The notes under the pieces: model-generated
What the model was told of the DNA's origin: nothing
The model's database searches: none
The model's input: only the letters and a program-made list of their open reading frames with translations
Position numbers and translations under genes: made by a program
Assembly (NCBI GenBank): GCA_038380795.1
Contig: CM076259.1
Span: 21,310,977-21,374,976 of the forward strand
Length of the DNA: 64,000 nt
Reading direction: 5' to 3'
From: Pyrocephalus nanus
Taxonomy: Eukaryota > Chordata > Aves > Passeriformes > Tyrannidae
In this document: piece after piece, positions 1 to 26,440 of the stretch
Layout of the letters: each line of letters starts with the position of its first letter
Numbering within the stretch: the stretch's first letter is position 1

Positions 1-2000
1 TTGCAAGAAAGCAGGAGAAAGAAGGGGTGTTTGGAAAGCATTCAAAGTTGTTATTTAGGTGAACAGAGGGACATAATATTAGGTTTACTTCTCCTAAAAC
101 AGGCAAATATTCGAAGTAGATTTCCACCCATAACATTTTTGTTAAATGAAGAGCCAACAGGAAACAAATAACTTTGAGAAAGATTCTATCTCGATTTCCT
201 TCTGCAGCAATCTTCCATGGCAGCTGTATGACACAGAGACAACATACAATTCTAGGAAGCCTCATTCATGGAATGGGGTTTGTATTGGTCTCGATGTGTA
301 TTTTAAAGTAAAATCTCAGGCCCAGCTATATTCAGCTGATCATTTGCTTGCCTGCAGGCAAACTTGTTATTTCTTTGGCTGTTTCTTTTAGCTTGGAAAG
401 ATATGGTAGTTGGAAAGCTCGCAGTGGGGAGCTGTGCCTTCTGCATATGTTGCTACATACATCACAAATTGCTCTTATGCTGAACTCTTACAGCTGAAAC
501 ACCCTTCCCTATGCTGAAAATAGTAATTGGGCTGTTCCCACTAACGAACCACAGGTAACTACTCTCATTTTGGAAAATGTTGTGGTTTCAGGCATCCTGA
601 GCTGTGGTAATATAGTTACTAAATTTAAAACTATATGAAAGTCAGGTATTTTTAAGTTATTAGATTTGTGGGTTTTTTTCCCCGTGGACACTAGACTTTC
701 AAGCATGTCACCTTGTGTGAGTGAGAACTGTAAGCACCCAAGTGTTACCCACTTCTGGGATCTGAAAGTGCATTTTATTACTGTGCAGGATACAAGTTTT
801 AATATGATACACCTAAGCAAACACATTCGTGCTTCTCCCTTAGGAATGCTAGATTTAAAAAATCCAGTCTTATTGATGAAAAACTTGCTTCCCAACCCAT
901 TACTGGAATAGGTCCATTATCCATTCCTTCCACATACCCTTCCTTCTCTACCGCTCAGTGCAAGGAGTGCTTTGGGCAAGCAGTGCGCTCCGAGCAGGAC
1001 ATCCCTTTCTCTTGCTTTGTGGTGGCCTCCATTTCCAATCCATCTTTGCTGGGCTTATTCTTTACCTCTAGTGATGCACCACTGTCTGCTGGTGAGAAAG
1101 TGTTTCACTTCCTCATTTGGAAACCCTTCCAGGAACATCAGCCCTTCTTGCTTTTGTGCATGCTTTTGGTCTCCTCTCAGCCCTGAGCACCTTGAGGAAG
1201 GTAGGCTGGATGTGATTTTTTGGAGGCTCTAATCCAGTATCACTCCACTTGAAGCCCTGTGAGAGAGATGGGCAGTCAGTACTTTTGAAAACCAGTCTGC
1301 TTCCCTTTTTATTTGTTTATAGAAACAATGGTGTGTAATTACTGAAATATTACTGCTTTTATGAGCTGTTGTCTCTTCACTTGCCTCAACTTTGAATCTC
1401 CTGATTTCTGCAAAATTGAGTCTAAAAAAAGCTGTAGAGAAATAGGGCTTCAACTAAAAAAATAATCCCAAAATGACATGTCTCTGTTTTAGAACTGACT
1501 GAAAAACTGAAGATGTTGAATTGAAATTCATGGTACTTCAACAGCTTCAATTTCTGTTTTATTTCATTTATAATATAATAAAAATAAAAACTGTCTTGCA
1601 TAGTCTCCTATGCATTTGCTGTGCCATTTGATCATGTGCAGGGAAAAATTACAATAATAGCTTCTCTCTTCTCTTTGAGTATTTGGAAAGGGAAACCCAA
1701 ACATAAACATATTCCATGTTACACAAGCATACTACCAGAGATGCAATTATTTTTCCAAATGCAAAGAGTCATGCTTCCAGGTACCTAAATATCCTATAGA
1801 TTTTAAAGTACATTATTTAGTTGTTCAGCAGTGAAAGTGGGCTGTTTATTAACTAGAAGTTGCTATTTCACACCTGCTAGTGTAATTCAGAATGTGATCT
1901 TACTGATAGATTAAAATAACCTAGGTATTTTTGTTAGGAGTTGACAGTTAAAAAATGAAGAGAGGGAAGGGATTTTAGAGAGTCAAGTCTGGAGGCAGCA
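1..2000. other. Upstream flank, no gene recognised
   Basis: AT-rich sequence with short open frames on both strands that look like chance. An AT-rich patch lies at 1560-1590. I could not identify coding exons or a 3' untranslated region of a neighbour. In mammals SFT2D2 lies upstream of TBX19, but nothing here shows it. Confidence 0.6.
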
Positions 2001-2560
2001 TAGAATCATAGAATGGCTTGGGTTAGAAGGGACCTTAAAGATCATTTCGTTCCAAACCCTCTGCCGTAGTCAGGGACACCTTCCACTAAACTAGGTTGCT
2101 CCAAGCCCCATCTAACCTGGCCTTGAACACTTCCAGGGATGGGGCAGCCACACTTTCTCTGGGCAACATCTTCTAATGCCTCACCACCCTCACAGTAAAC
2201 AATTTATTTCTAATATCAAATCTAAACCTACTCTCAGTTTGAAGCCATTCCCCCTTGTCCCATCACTACACAGTCCTGTAAATAGTCTCTCTTTCCAGCT
2301 CTCATCAGCCCCCTTTAAGTACTGGGAGGCTGCTATAAGGTCTCCTCAGAGCCTTCTCTTCTCCAGGCTGATCAGCTCCAGTTCTCTCAGCCTGTCATCA
2401 CAGGAGAGGTGATCCATCCCTCTAATCATCTTGGTGGCCCTTCTCTGGACTTGTTCTGGCGGGTCTAAGTCCTTACTGTCCTAGAGCTGAATGCAGTTCT
2501 CCAAGAAGGGTCTCACAAGGGTAGAATAGAGGAGAGAAAATAGACCTGCCTAGCTTGCAT
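2001..2560 (-). mobile_element. CR1 retrotransposon 3' fragment, reverse orientation
   Basis: Begins with TAGAATCATAGAATGGCTTG, the reverse complement of the CR1 3' terminal repeat, followed by AGAAGGGACCTTAAAGATCAT. It continues through conserved CR1 tail text (CTGGCCTTGAACACTTCCAGGGATGG-type, then the GGTGGCCCTTCTCTGGAC segment). The element is 5'-truncated at about 2560. Frame is degraded throughout. Confidence 0.9.
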
Positions 2561-3889
2561 CTTCCAGTGGTGCTGACATTTCTGGGAATTGAGGATTCTC
2601 TCCTAAAGTCTCCCATTCTGCAGAACATCACATTGCTGTATGCCTACAGCTGTGAAGTGTTGAGGGTTTGTAAGCAGGATCCTTACTCCATGTAGGCCTT
2701 GAGGGATTAATAGCAGGACTAGTTGCCAAATAAGGTGCCTTCAAGCTCTGGCCATTGCTGTTTAGGTAGATGGTATCTCTCAGCTTTTTAACTGTGAGAT
2801 CTGTTTGTTGAGCCTTATCAAATGATGGATTTAAGGTAAATTCTCTTTTAAAAACTTTGGCATACTCTCTCTTGTCTGTAAAAATACCAATAGTGATCCA
2901 CCAAGTAATTTCGTCTTTTAGAAAGAATCAGAAGCACAGGAGTTCAACATGGGCTATTGAATTAAAAGAATGCAAAGTTCTCAATAAGTACACATTTCTC
3001 TAAAAATGACCTCCAACACTACATTTTCCTAATGAAGTCCCTGACTCTGTTATGTCCAACAGACCAGAAATTTCAGAGACACTCTCAGAGATAGATGTAT
3101 CAGGAGAAGTTAGGCACTCAAATGCCTTGCTATATGCCAAAGTCCAGTGTTTATGGGTCACTGGTATTCACGGGGCCTCCACTTAACCCTCTTGAATGGA
3201 ACTAAATCCAGGTCTCTCACGTCCTTGACTGAATGCTGAAGTTGTTGGACTTCTCAGTAAAATGGTGGCTTCTTTGTGGAGAGTATGTGTTGTTGGATTA
3301 GGCTTGTCAGAGATGGTCTCAGAGGGAATGCCTGTTTCAGGGATGCTGAACAAGCCTTTGTATGAGATGGACCTTGAGCAGATCAGAAGTGCCAGGTCTC
3401 AGGCAATTAAGCTCACACCCAGCCCCAGAAGTGTGGAGTCTATTTCTGGAAATGCAGCCAGAAGGAAGTTCAGCACTTGTAAGGTGCAGCAGAGTTTTTT
3501 GAATGACAGTGGGACCAAAGGATGGACAAAATATGCATCAACAGTGGAATCTAGGGGTGCTACCTTCTTGTATGTTGAAGCCTCAATGCAGAATGGTCTC
3601 TTGCGATTACATTTTGATTTAGGAACGTGGAGGAATGAGGTTAATGCATTTATTTAACATGCCCGGTGAAAATATTTTAAGACTACCTTCTCTGTGTAAC
3701 TATCTTGACTCTTACCAGCTCCTTCAGTCAGAGTCCGCACCAGCGTGAATGCAATTTCCATGCATTGTTTCAGTCTGGAAATGAAACAATTTTCATTAAT
3801 GGAAACCTGGTTCTCAAGCAGAACAATTAGACCCACTTCAGGTTGAAAAAAGATAAAAGCATGCTAATTTGGATGGAGGACTCTTCTTT
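2561..3889. other. Upstream flank of TBX19, no gene recognised
   Basis: Unique-looking sequence. An open frame of 131 codons starts at 3262, but its translation resembles no family I know and its length is within chance for this composition. No repeats identified. Confidence 0.55.
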
Positions 3890-4166
3890 CAAGGCAGCCA
3901 ATTGAGTCATCAGCCTGCCACCCACCTGACTGTCTGACAGGTAATTAGGAGATAGTCCTCTTTTTGTGTGGAGCGTGTGCGTAAACCTCCACACGCTGGT
4001 GTCACTGCCCATTGGGACTTCCAGAGAAAAGAGCTTGTCAGTGGCAAAAGAGTGAGGAGAGCATGTTTTGTCAGTCGTTGCCCAATGAACTGACTTGATT
4101 TTTTTATGTAGCTCATTATTTTTGTCTTTTCAGCAGCTACCTGAAGTTTCTGGCAGTAAAGTCGTG
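3890..4166 (+). promoter_or_regulatory. TBX19: Presumed TBX19 promoter and 5' untranslated region
   Basis: Directly upstream of the start codon. It holds CCAAT boxes at 3898-3902 and 4082-4086, a reverse CCAAT (ATTGG) at 4011-4015, an AP-1-like TGAGTCA at 3903-3909, a homeobox-like TAATTA near 3943, and a nested inverted repeat at 3966-3997. No obvious TATA box or CpG island is present. A pyrimidine tract followed by CAGCAG at 4131-4136 resembles a splice acceptor, so the true first exon may lie further upstream. The transcription start is not determined. Confidence 0.45.
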
Positions 4167-18337
<14,171 letters not shown>

Positions 18338-19145
18338 TGGACAGGCAGGTCAGGAGGGAAGCTCAGCCAAACAAGACTGGCACAAATGGCGAACGATCCC
18401 CTAGAACTGCAGCGCAGAGCAGAACGTATGCAGAAAAATGACTTCATCAACCATCGCTTTCCATAATGTATCTCTTGTGTGCCAGTGAAGCCAAAATGCA
18501 AAGGCAGGAAATGTTATGAGAACCAGCTTATTACTGTAACCTTTATGCATCATTCAGAATGATGTCCAGGAAGAATCTTTTTAGTTAGTTTTGCTTCTGT
18601 ACCACATTAAAAATGGTCAGAGACATGGGACAGAATGAAGCAGACATGGCAGCTGGATATTTGCATGTCGTTTTAGAAGCCCTTTCTATCAAGTCCAGGG
18701 GAAATTGTGATCAAGTTCACAACTGGTTATTTGAAGGGGCATTGCTGCTTTAAAGGCTTTCTGAATCTCTTATATGAAGGTTTTCACAATACCTGAGACT
18801 AAACCCTTCAAGGGATGAAATTAGTCCGACATCCTTGTGCCACCTGCACACATTGTTCTCTGTCCCCTTCCCTTCTCCAGCTCCTGTTTGCTGTTTGTGT
18901 TCCATAGGGATAGTGAACACACTCAAGCTGAGAAAGTGGCTGCATTGTAGCAGCAGGGTGAATGGCAGCTAGTTTAGCATTTAGTCTGATGTCACAGTCT
19001 TTGAAATGGAAAGGTCCAGTGTTTCCAATATGTGCTATTTTTGAAAGGGTGGAGGGAAAAAAATTATAGAATAATATTCTGCTTGCATTTCCACTTTGCT
19101 TCAGATATGGAGTACAAATAAAATATGAATGAATGGCGTATTATC
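18338..19145 (+). other. TBX19: TBX19 3' untranslated region (end inferred)
   Basis: Sequence after the stop codon up to just beyond the canonical AATAAA at 19117-19122. An upstream ATTAAA at 18606-18611 could serve as an alternative signal. No repeat interrupts this stretch. The end is inferred from the signal; longer 3' ends are possible. Confidence 0.6.
19117..19122 (+). terminator. TBX19: Poly(A) signal AATAAA of TBX19
   Basis: First perfect AATAAA downstream of the TBX19 stop codon, about 780 bp after it. The position is right for the end of the last exon. Cleavage would be expected roughly 10-30 bases later. Confidence 0.6.
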
Positions 19146-19239
19146 TCCTCAATGCCTTTCCAAGTTTTAAACACACATACAGTCTTTTTTACAAACTCTA
19201 AGCTGTTTAAAGCAGCTCTACCAGAAGCAAGTTGATGGA

Positions 19240-19335
19240 ACAGGAATTTTCTATTCCTTGTCCAGTGACTGGCTGCATGCTCTTGGGCATGTTATTTCAT
19301 GTCTTTGCACATGTTTCCCCTCTCACCTTTTGTCA
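19240..19335 (+). repeat. MIR-like ancient SINE fragment
   Basis: CCAGTGACTGGCTGCATGCT, then CTTGGGCATGTTATTTCATG and ACATGTTTCCCCTCTCACC follow the MIR core (AGTGACTTGCTGTGTGACCT, TTGGGCAAGTCATTTAACC, CAGTTTCCCC). Diverged but in the same order. Confidence 0.5.
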
Positions 19336-20829
19336 GCTTCAGCTTCCTTTTTCAGGCTACAGCTTTTCCTAGCCTGTGTGAGTGTACAGCATCTAACATT
19401 GTGGAGACTTGATCCTGTCTGGGATTTCTAACCACTACTGTGCTGCACATAACAACAGTCATCCCCCAATATTCCTTGTCCTTTCATGTATCTCTTCAGG
19501 CAAACCCTATCAGCTTCTCAGAGAAGAGTACTGCTGTTTGATTTCTTGTAAAGAAAAAATTGTAAGCTGACTCGTGTAGATATGTCTTTCTATAATGAAA
19601 TGCCCAGCAGCAATTCAGTTCTGTTTACAGCCATGAGCACTGATAGGGGACAATTCTCAGCACAATTGTAGAGGAGGATTCTCCAAAGCTCCTGTGAGCT
19701 GGTTTCTCTGCAGTGGTGTTTCTGCTCTACTAGGTACAGCAACATACCCTTTGTGAATACTCATTTATTACACACAAGCTCTGGGAGCAGCATTTTATTT
19801 TGGGTAGACATTAGAGGCAGCAGCAAAAGGAGCCTTTTCATCTAGGTCATCAAATGTGCATCTGTTTGGTGAACTCAGCAAGCTCCTGTTTCATATTCTA
19901 TTACCTGGCCCTGAACCACATTTTCATGACTTCTCCATCTGGCTTTTCAGATTCACTGCAGGATGCACTTGGTAACACTCTTAGTTTTGGTCTGTGCTGC
20001 CACCCCCTAAAATCAAAGTAATGAAGTTACTTTGGATGTGCATTTTTATTCATAGAGGCATGGGTCAAACAGGAGCTACTAGAGTACAAAAAGCTCTGTG
20101 TTCTGCTATCAGCCTAATCCTTTTCAGTTATGACTATAAATCTTCCTTCCCATGTTCTGATGAATGCTTGATGATGAGTTTCTCAAAGTTATATTTCACT
20201 ACCTTGCAGCCAGAAATGTAAGCAGATGTTTCTCTCAAAAATACCTCTTCTTTACAAATGAGGTTTATTAACTAACTTATGCTACCCTCTTCTGGCTGTT
20301 TAGCTCCCCACAGGCACACCATACACAAAGTCTGAATAAGATGATGATAGATGCTAAAAAACAGCAAGTGGTGACTTCTCTGTGTTCCAGGACTTGCAAT
20401 GCTCCCTTCATGGTTAACAAGTCGGATAATTTCTCAGTTATCCCATATACTGCATTACAGTAGTACAACGGTTTTTATAAGGTGTTACAAAAACTGCATT
20501 TGTATTTCACAAATAAACAATATAGGAGAAAATCTAATTAGCTTTCCTGATAGTACCATAGGATTGAAGGGATAAAAAAGTATCAAAGTGAACAAGGAAA
20601 GTAAGTTTGCTTTCTTATCACTGTAAGAGAAACCACGATCCATGTCACAGGGGGCGAGAACTGAGATTTCAGAAACAGGCTGAGTTTTTATCATTTCAGA
20701 CAATCTGATTTAAACCAAGCCTGAGAAATGACATGGAGGGATAAAAATACCCTTGGCTTGCTCACTACTCTTGACCCTGTCTCAATACAAACTGCATCTG
20801 TAGCCCAAAGCCCCTGGGCCTGAGGACAG

Positions 20830-20944
20830 CAGGGAGTGTGCTGATCCTGGGTTTAGTGCTGGGGAGTCCTGGGAGGAGCAGAGAGTTGGACTCCATTCTT
20901 ATTGGTTCCCTTCCAAATTGGGATCTTACGTGATTCTATTCTAT
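20830..20944 (+). mobile_element. CR1 3' end fragment
   Basis: GCAGAGAGTTGGACTCCATTC, then GGTTCCCTTCCAAATTGGGA and GTGATTCTATTCTATGG match the last part of CR1, ending in its TTCTATG terminal text. Confidence 0.75.
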
Positions 20945-21814
20945 GGTTTTGCCACTTTGATAAAGAATTGGAGATTTGGTGTCTGGCTTAGACAGATACT
21001 TTTAAGTAGTGGAAGCACTGGAGAAAGCTTTTACTACTTGTTCACAAGAACAAACTGCATTTTTAACTGTGCAGATCTCCGTTCCCAGCACAGTGGACTT
21101 TCCTAAAGCACAGTAACAGGCTGGGCTTCTGGCTGCACTGTTCTTCTGTGGAAGGCAGATTCCCTTAAACTGTATATAAAACTGTTTCCCTCTGTATAAG
21201 CCATTATTGTGGATCTGGTTTCACACCTATAGTGCACTTGTTTCCCAGCAGATTTCTGCCTGCCATTGAAAAACATGCAATAATAATTTCTGAATGAATA
21301 TTTCAGTAGTTGCTGTAAGCACTTACTGAAATGGCAGCAAGAGAAGAGACCAAACAGCCCCCCTCCTCAGTTTTTATGTATTTTGACAAAGTCACTTCTT
21401 GAAAAAAATGTGGAAAAAAATGCATAAAGAGACTAAAAGAGCTCTTTTCAGGTCTCTAGAGTAGCTATACTACCTGGCATTAATGATATAGTTCATATTT
21501 CTTAACTAGATTACAGAGTCTACGCTGTAGGTTTTTGACCTGACAGGAGCAATGTCGGGTGCATGGGTTGTACCTCTCAGGCCTCTCACCTGGACAGCTA
21601 AAGGGCAAGGGCTTCAGGACACAGCTCCATATGAATCTCCATGTGATTAAAAGGAAGCAGCCATTCGTTTTCAATTTCTGCAGGGCTTTAGCACTGTACC
21701 CAGTTACTAAACGAGAGGTTGTGGAGTGGTTTGTGTGACACCCCATTGAACTGTATTCAAAAAGAAGTGGGGGAAGTGGTTAATAAAAGGAGAAGATCTA
21801 GATGGTAAGAAAAG

Positions 21815-21862
21815 CCCCAACCAACTAACCAACCAACCAAAAAAAAAAACCCAACCCCCCAA
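21815..21862. repeat. (AACC)n and A/C-rich low-complexity run
   Basis: ACCAACTAACCAACCAACC followed by a run of A and then AACCCAACCCCCC. Simple sequence. Confidence 0.85.
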
Positions 21863-24084
21863 ATTTAAGACAACCTGATTGCCTCTGATGCTACTGTTTC
21901 TACTCCTCTAACAGGTCCTTAGTGTCCTTACTCTTGGGAGCAGTGACGAGCAAGGGGAGAGGTAGAGACATTGCCCTTGGTGGCTGCTGCCCTTTAATCC
22001 CTTCCGTGGGCTTCAACTGCTTTTGAATCAGGGCTTCTCCTCAGTTTTCCAACCCTTTCCTTGTACTGCCCAACTGCCTCTCCCTCCAGGCTGAGGTAGG
22101 TTCCTTTTGTCTCAGGCTTTTCCCTTGGCTTTTATTTTCCTGACACTTGGGCAGCGGTCTCCCAGGGAGGCAAAAAGCGCCTCTGGTACACCCAAGGACC
22201 TGTGCAGAAGTTTTTCCCTTGGAAAGCAGCCCACAGCTCCCCAGATAGCTCTGGTTTTACGATGACAAGAAAGGCTGATGTTTGCCCATCTCTGTACAGT
22301 GTGGTGGGTGCACTCAACAGCTCAGATTTTGTAATCCCAAAAAGTCACCTCCCCTGTGCTTTGCTGGGTCTCTTTCCAAGATGGGCTGTTCCAGCCCACA
22401 TACCTCACCTGAGGCCAACAGAGAGGCTTAACAAATGGCTTCAGGTGTTCTCATCCACTATGGAGTTTTATGAGAAAATCCCCATGCTCCCTTGCAGGCA
22501 GAAAACCAGAGAGCAAATATTAGTATCCTGAATGCCCCAGCACCAGCCCAGGTGTTTCTTGTTAACCTAGCCCTGGGTGCTCATCAACAAAGACATCTGT
22601 GGCTCTGTTGCCAACAGAGAACAAGCAGCAGGTAATCTCTTCAGGTGAGATCTTTTCCCCTTCATAGCCTTGTCCCGCTCTGTTGCCCGCCCTGAGTCGG
22701 CTGTAACCTGCCCTCCCCAGGAAATCCTGCCTCTGTGCTTGCACTGGATGCTGTATGGATGGCCACCACCTCTACAGGTATGCATGCTTCATCTCTCAGA
22801 CCAGACATAACAGAGGTGCTTCTGAGTTCTCAGATCACCAAGAGCTCTCAGGCTTACAAATTGTCAGGTATTTTTGGGATTGTTCAAAAAAATGGTGGCA
22901 TTTTGAGAAGGCTGGGTGTTTAACAAGAGACGGGGTAAACCCCCTGCTGTGTGGCACAGTTCAGCCAAGTTTGTAGCAAACATAACAAATCCAAATGCCA
23001 TGGCCTGGTTCCCAAAACACTTCCTAGGCAAGGGCACATCTGTAAAGGCCTCTTTTGCCAACAAAACTCTGCAGTGCCTTCTGTACTTATCTGGGGCATT
23101 GGCTCAGCACTGACTGAGGCAGAAGGGTGCTTCGTAGTGAAACTCTAGCATAACCATTGGGAGGATCTTACGTTCTCCTCCTCTCTGTGACTCACTCTGA
23201 ACTGTTTTGCTTGCCTAGGTGTTATACTCACCGAAATTATCTCAGCCATAACACTGAAGGAGTTCTAGAAGTCAATAGTACTGCTGGAGAACCATCCATC
23301 CTTCTCCTTCCCTGTCAGAGAGACAGCTCACAGGGCACACTGTATGCCATATTCTTTGTAAGCATGACAGTTATGACTTCGCTCTTTGGATGCTGTATGT
23401 CTAAATGTCTTATGCTCTTCTCCATTCCCAAGTTGTTCCAGAGAGAAATATGAAATATAGGAGATGTAGACTAAACCTCTTGTCCAGAGGAGAAAGGCAC
23501 TATCAGAGCAGAAGTGTGGCAGTTTAACCAAGGGGTGAATGTGATTGTGAAGCCCTGCTCCATATGAGATAACTGGCAGAGCTGACTCTAGTAGTGGATC
23601 AGGAGACCAAGTTGTTCTAGGGCAGGCTTTCAGCTGCTGTGAAATTCCACTGTGCCACCAGCTGAGCATTTTCCTTTGAAACCCTAAGATCTCCAGACTA
23701 ATCAGTTTAAGCCCTAGGACAAGCTGTGTGTGTGTCTGTGTCTACACATCTGCCTGTGGATAATCTGTATTTGTAAACCTTCCCATAAAAAGTAGCTGGC
23801 ACACAGAAAACTGGACGTGTTCTCTATCTGATGTGTTTGAATGTCCTCAGGTCCTTGCTGTCTCCTGCTATAGAAGTTCCTTTCTGCACAAGTGAATACC
23901 CAGGCAAAAAAATCAATTTCTGTAACATATGTTGGTCAATTGAACCAATTTTGCCCTGAAAAGTCAAATGTCCAAAGGGGACACATTGCTTTTGATCTAT
24001 TCTGTCAGCTTGCAATAAAATGTTTTGTCCAGATTTATCAAAATCTTTGGCTTGAGTCACCTCAAGCGGTGTTTTGTTTGGCCT

Positions 24085-24145
24085 TTGTTTGTTTATTTTG
24101 TGGTTGGTTGGTTGGTTGGTTGTTCTGGGGGGGTGGGGGGAGTTT
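24085..24145. repeat. (GGTT)n and poly-G low-complexity block
   Basis: TTTGTTTGTTTATTTTGTGG, five GGTT units, then TTCTGGGGGGGTGGGGGGAG. Strong T/G strand bias. Confidence 0.85.
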
Positions 24146-25689
24146 ACATTGCTTATAGTAAAAAAAATTAGTTTCAGCAGCCTTTAAATGTGTTCAATAG
24201 TTTCTCTGTTAGAGGGGTTGATATAAAGAGACAATCAACCTAGGAATGTAGAATGGGCAGGGAGCTCCAGGAGCATGCTCTATTCCCCTGCTATTGGAAG
24301 GAAAATATAATTCATTTTATAAACTAATCAAGATTTCTTGGAATATTAATTGATGCTTAGGACCCAGTAGCCCATAGAGGACTGGCATTTAGAAAGCTTA
24401 TTTCCAACCTAAATGTGCTTATGGTTAATTTGTAAATGTTAGTTCTTGGACTGTGCTGTCCTGAAATTGATTTCTTCTTTCATTTTTTTTTTTGGTGTGG
24501 TTTTAGGGGTTTTTTTGTGCTGTTGTGGGTTTGCTGCTTTTGGGGTTTTTTTGGAACTGCTGTGCTTGGCAACACTTCATAAATTGCCCTCTTAAGACAG
24601 TTTTACATTGTTTTATTTGACCTTTCTTCTGCTGAAGGAGATGATGTTTGCTTTTTCCTCAGCTGCATGTTTCTGCTCCTTCCTTTGTCCAACCTTGCCA
24701 TGCAACAGCAGAGCAAGCTTGTGATTTGCCTTGCTCAATGCAAGGGGGACTATGGCACTGCCGCCCTTCTGATGGTCAGCTGCTGTTGGATCAGACTATT
24801 TTGTAGCTGCAATCCCAGCCTGAATTTTGCTGGCCAACCAAGCAAAGGTTTAGTTTTATTTGATGTTCCCACTACCTTTGATATATTTTGATTTTCTGTT
24901 GCTGTGTTCACTCTAAAACCCTTTTCTGTGCTGATTCAGTTGAAATTTATCCATCCTGAACTTAGTGAGCAGAGCTGTCTGCAGTATTTCAGAAGCAGTC
25001 TTACTGGTGTCTTGTACAATGCCACAAAAACTACCCTCTTTCTCCTGGAAATACTTCAGCAAATTCACCTTATGGTCATATTTGCCTCTCTCACAGAAGG
25101 TAAGCTTCCATTTTGGGCAGCACTGATGCATGAGGAATGACCTTATTTCCCCTAAGGGGATCCTATGATTCAGGACTCCTTGCAGCTTTTACAGCATTAT
25201 CTGAACCAGCCTGCTTACTGCTGGGAGATTTGTTTTGCTAAATTACTGGTGGTGCTTCCAAAAAAGCTGGAGCAGAGGAAAACCTTGAATAAGGGAGCAG
25301 ATGTGTTGTTAGCTACACAGGGTAAAATCTGGATAGTACTTGCACTGATTTGTTAGGTGCGCAATAGGAGTCAATAGAAAACTTCTCCTTTCACACAGTG
25401 TCTGGCTGAATAAATCTGGACCTTACATAAAATCTGATGTCAAACTGTCGAATGTGTGATGCATCCCTAATTTCAGTATGGAAGTAGGAAAACAGAGGGG
25501 AAAGAAAAGGAGTGGGAAGTAGAAACACAACCTCCACCGGGTGCTTTACATCTATCTAATGTAATTTCAGCCAGGCCTGTGTTTCCTCTTGGTGAAAGAA
25601 AAAGCTTAACCACTGCATCTCATGTTGTAAGGAACCAGGTGATGTGTGAAATAAATTTGACCTGAAGGAACAAGAAAGGGGGTGCAGTC

Positions 25690-25785
25690 TGCTGCCAAAA
25701 ATAACTAATTAAAAGCTATCATCTTGCTTCTGGCAGCTGCCTAATTGGATGTTAAAAATATCCCTGCCAGTCTTCAAAAGTATGT
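25690..25785. promoter_or_regulatory. Candidate regulatory patch with homeobox and E-box motifs
   Basis: TAATTA at 25706-25711, E-box CAGCTG at 25734-25739, TAATTG at 25742-25747 and an inverted CTGGCAG (25730-25736) / CTGCCAG (25764-25770) pair. The density of AT-rich homeodomain-type cores in a unique stretch suggests a conserved element, but this is inference without alignment. Confidence 0.25.
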
Positions 25786-26300
25786 TTTCATGGTGGTGAG
25801 ATAACTGGTACTTTGGCCTTTGTACAGGATGTTAAAAGCCAAGGGCTGATGTCTGAGATAATGTCTGAATGTGTAATGGCTGCTTCCTCTCGCTGCACAG
25901 GCTCTGCATCCCCAGCTTCTGACTCATGCTGAGGTCCTGGATTTTCAACAGAAAGCCAGCTCATTTCTACACTTCTACAGAATTCTATCCTGACTTTGTA
26001 GAATTCTGCCTTGTTTTCCAGATAGGTTTTTGTTTTGGTTTGGTTTGTTTTCTCTCCTGTTATTTTCTTTGTATTTAATCGGGAAGGGGTAAAGTTGCTC
26101 TGCAGATCAGTGATCTGGAAGCATAATTGCATGGCAGAGCCCCCTGTAAAACTTGCTCCATCCAGAGCAGGGAACTTTTTGTGTTTGTGACTGCCTTTTA
26201 GTGCCAACAGTCCAGATTTGCCTCTTAGAAAGAGGAAAGAAAACAGAAATAAGGTGTGGATGAGGGGAGAGGACCAAGTCAAAGCTGAGCCACTGACACT

Positions 26301-26440
26301 TTAATGTTTGGGGCATTTTTTAGTTCCTTTCTGCCTGGCAGTGAGGTGCTGGTATAATTTTTTTTCTTCCTTAATGTTTGGGGCATTGTTTTCTTCCTTT
26401 CTGCTTGGCAGTGAGATGCTGGTGTAATTTTTTTTCTTTC
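26301..26440. repeat. Tandem duplication of a 70-bp unit
   Basis: Units 26301-26370 and 26371-26440 both begin TTAATGTTTGGGGCATT and contain GGCAGTGAG.TGCTGGT.TA followed by a T run. They differ at seven positions, about 90 percent identical by hand count, with no length change. Confidence 0.92.

Larger units (their letters stand above)
19146..25680. other. Downstream flank, no gene recognised
   Basis: Unique sequence with a MIR-like fragment at 19240, a CR1 tail at 20830, an A/C-rich run at 21815-21862, and T/G-rich blocks at 24060-24150 and 24478-24560. Open frames up to about 113 codons (e.g. 23328-23669 reverse) look like chance. I cannot exclude small exons. Confidence 0.55.

Noticed and set aside
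3262..3657. 131-codon open frame upstream of TBX19
   Set aside because: No family resemblance, no splice or promoter context, and length is within chance expectation.
25788..26282. 164-codon reverse-strand open frame
   Set aside because: Contains translated T/G-rich sequence giving a KTNQTKTKT stretch; no recognisable protein.
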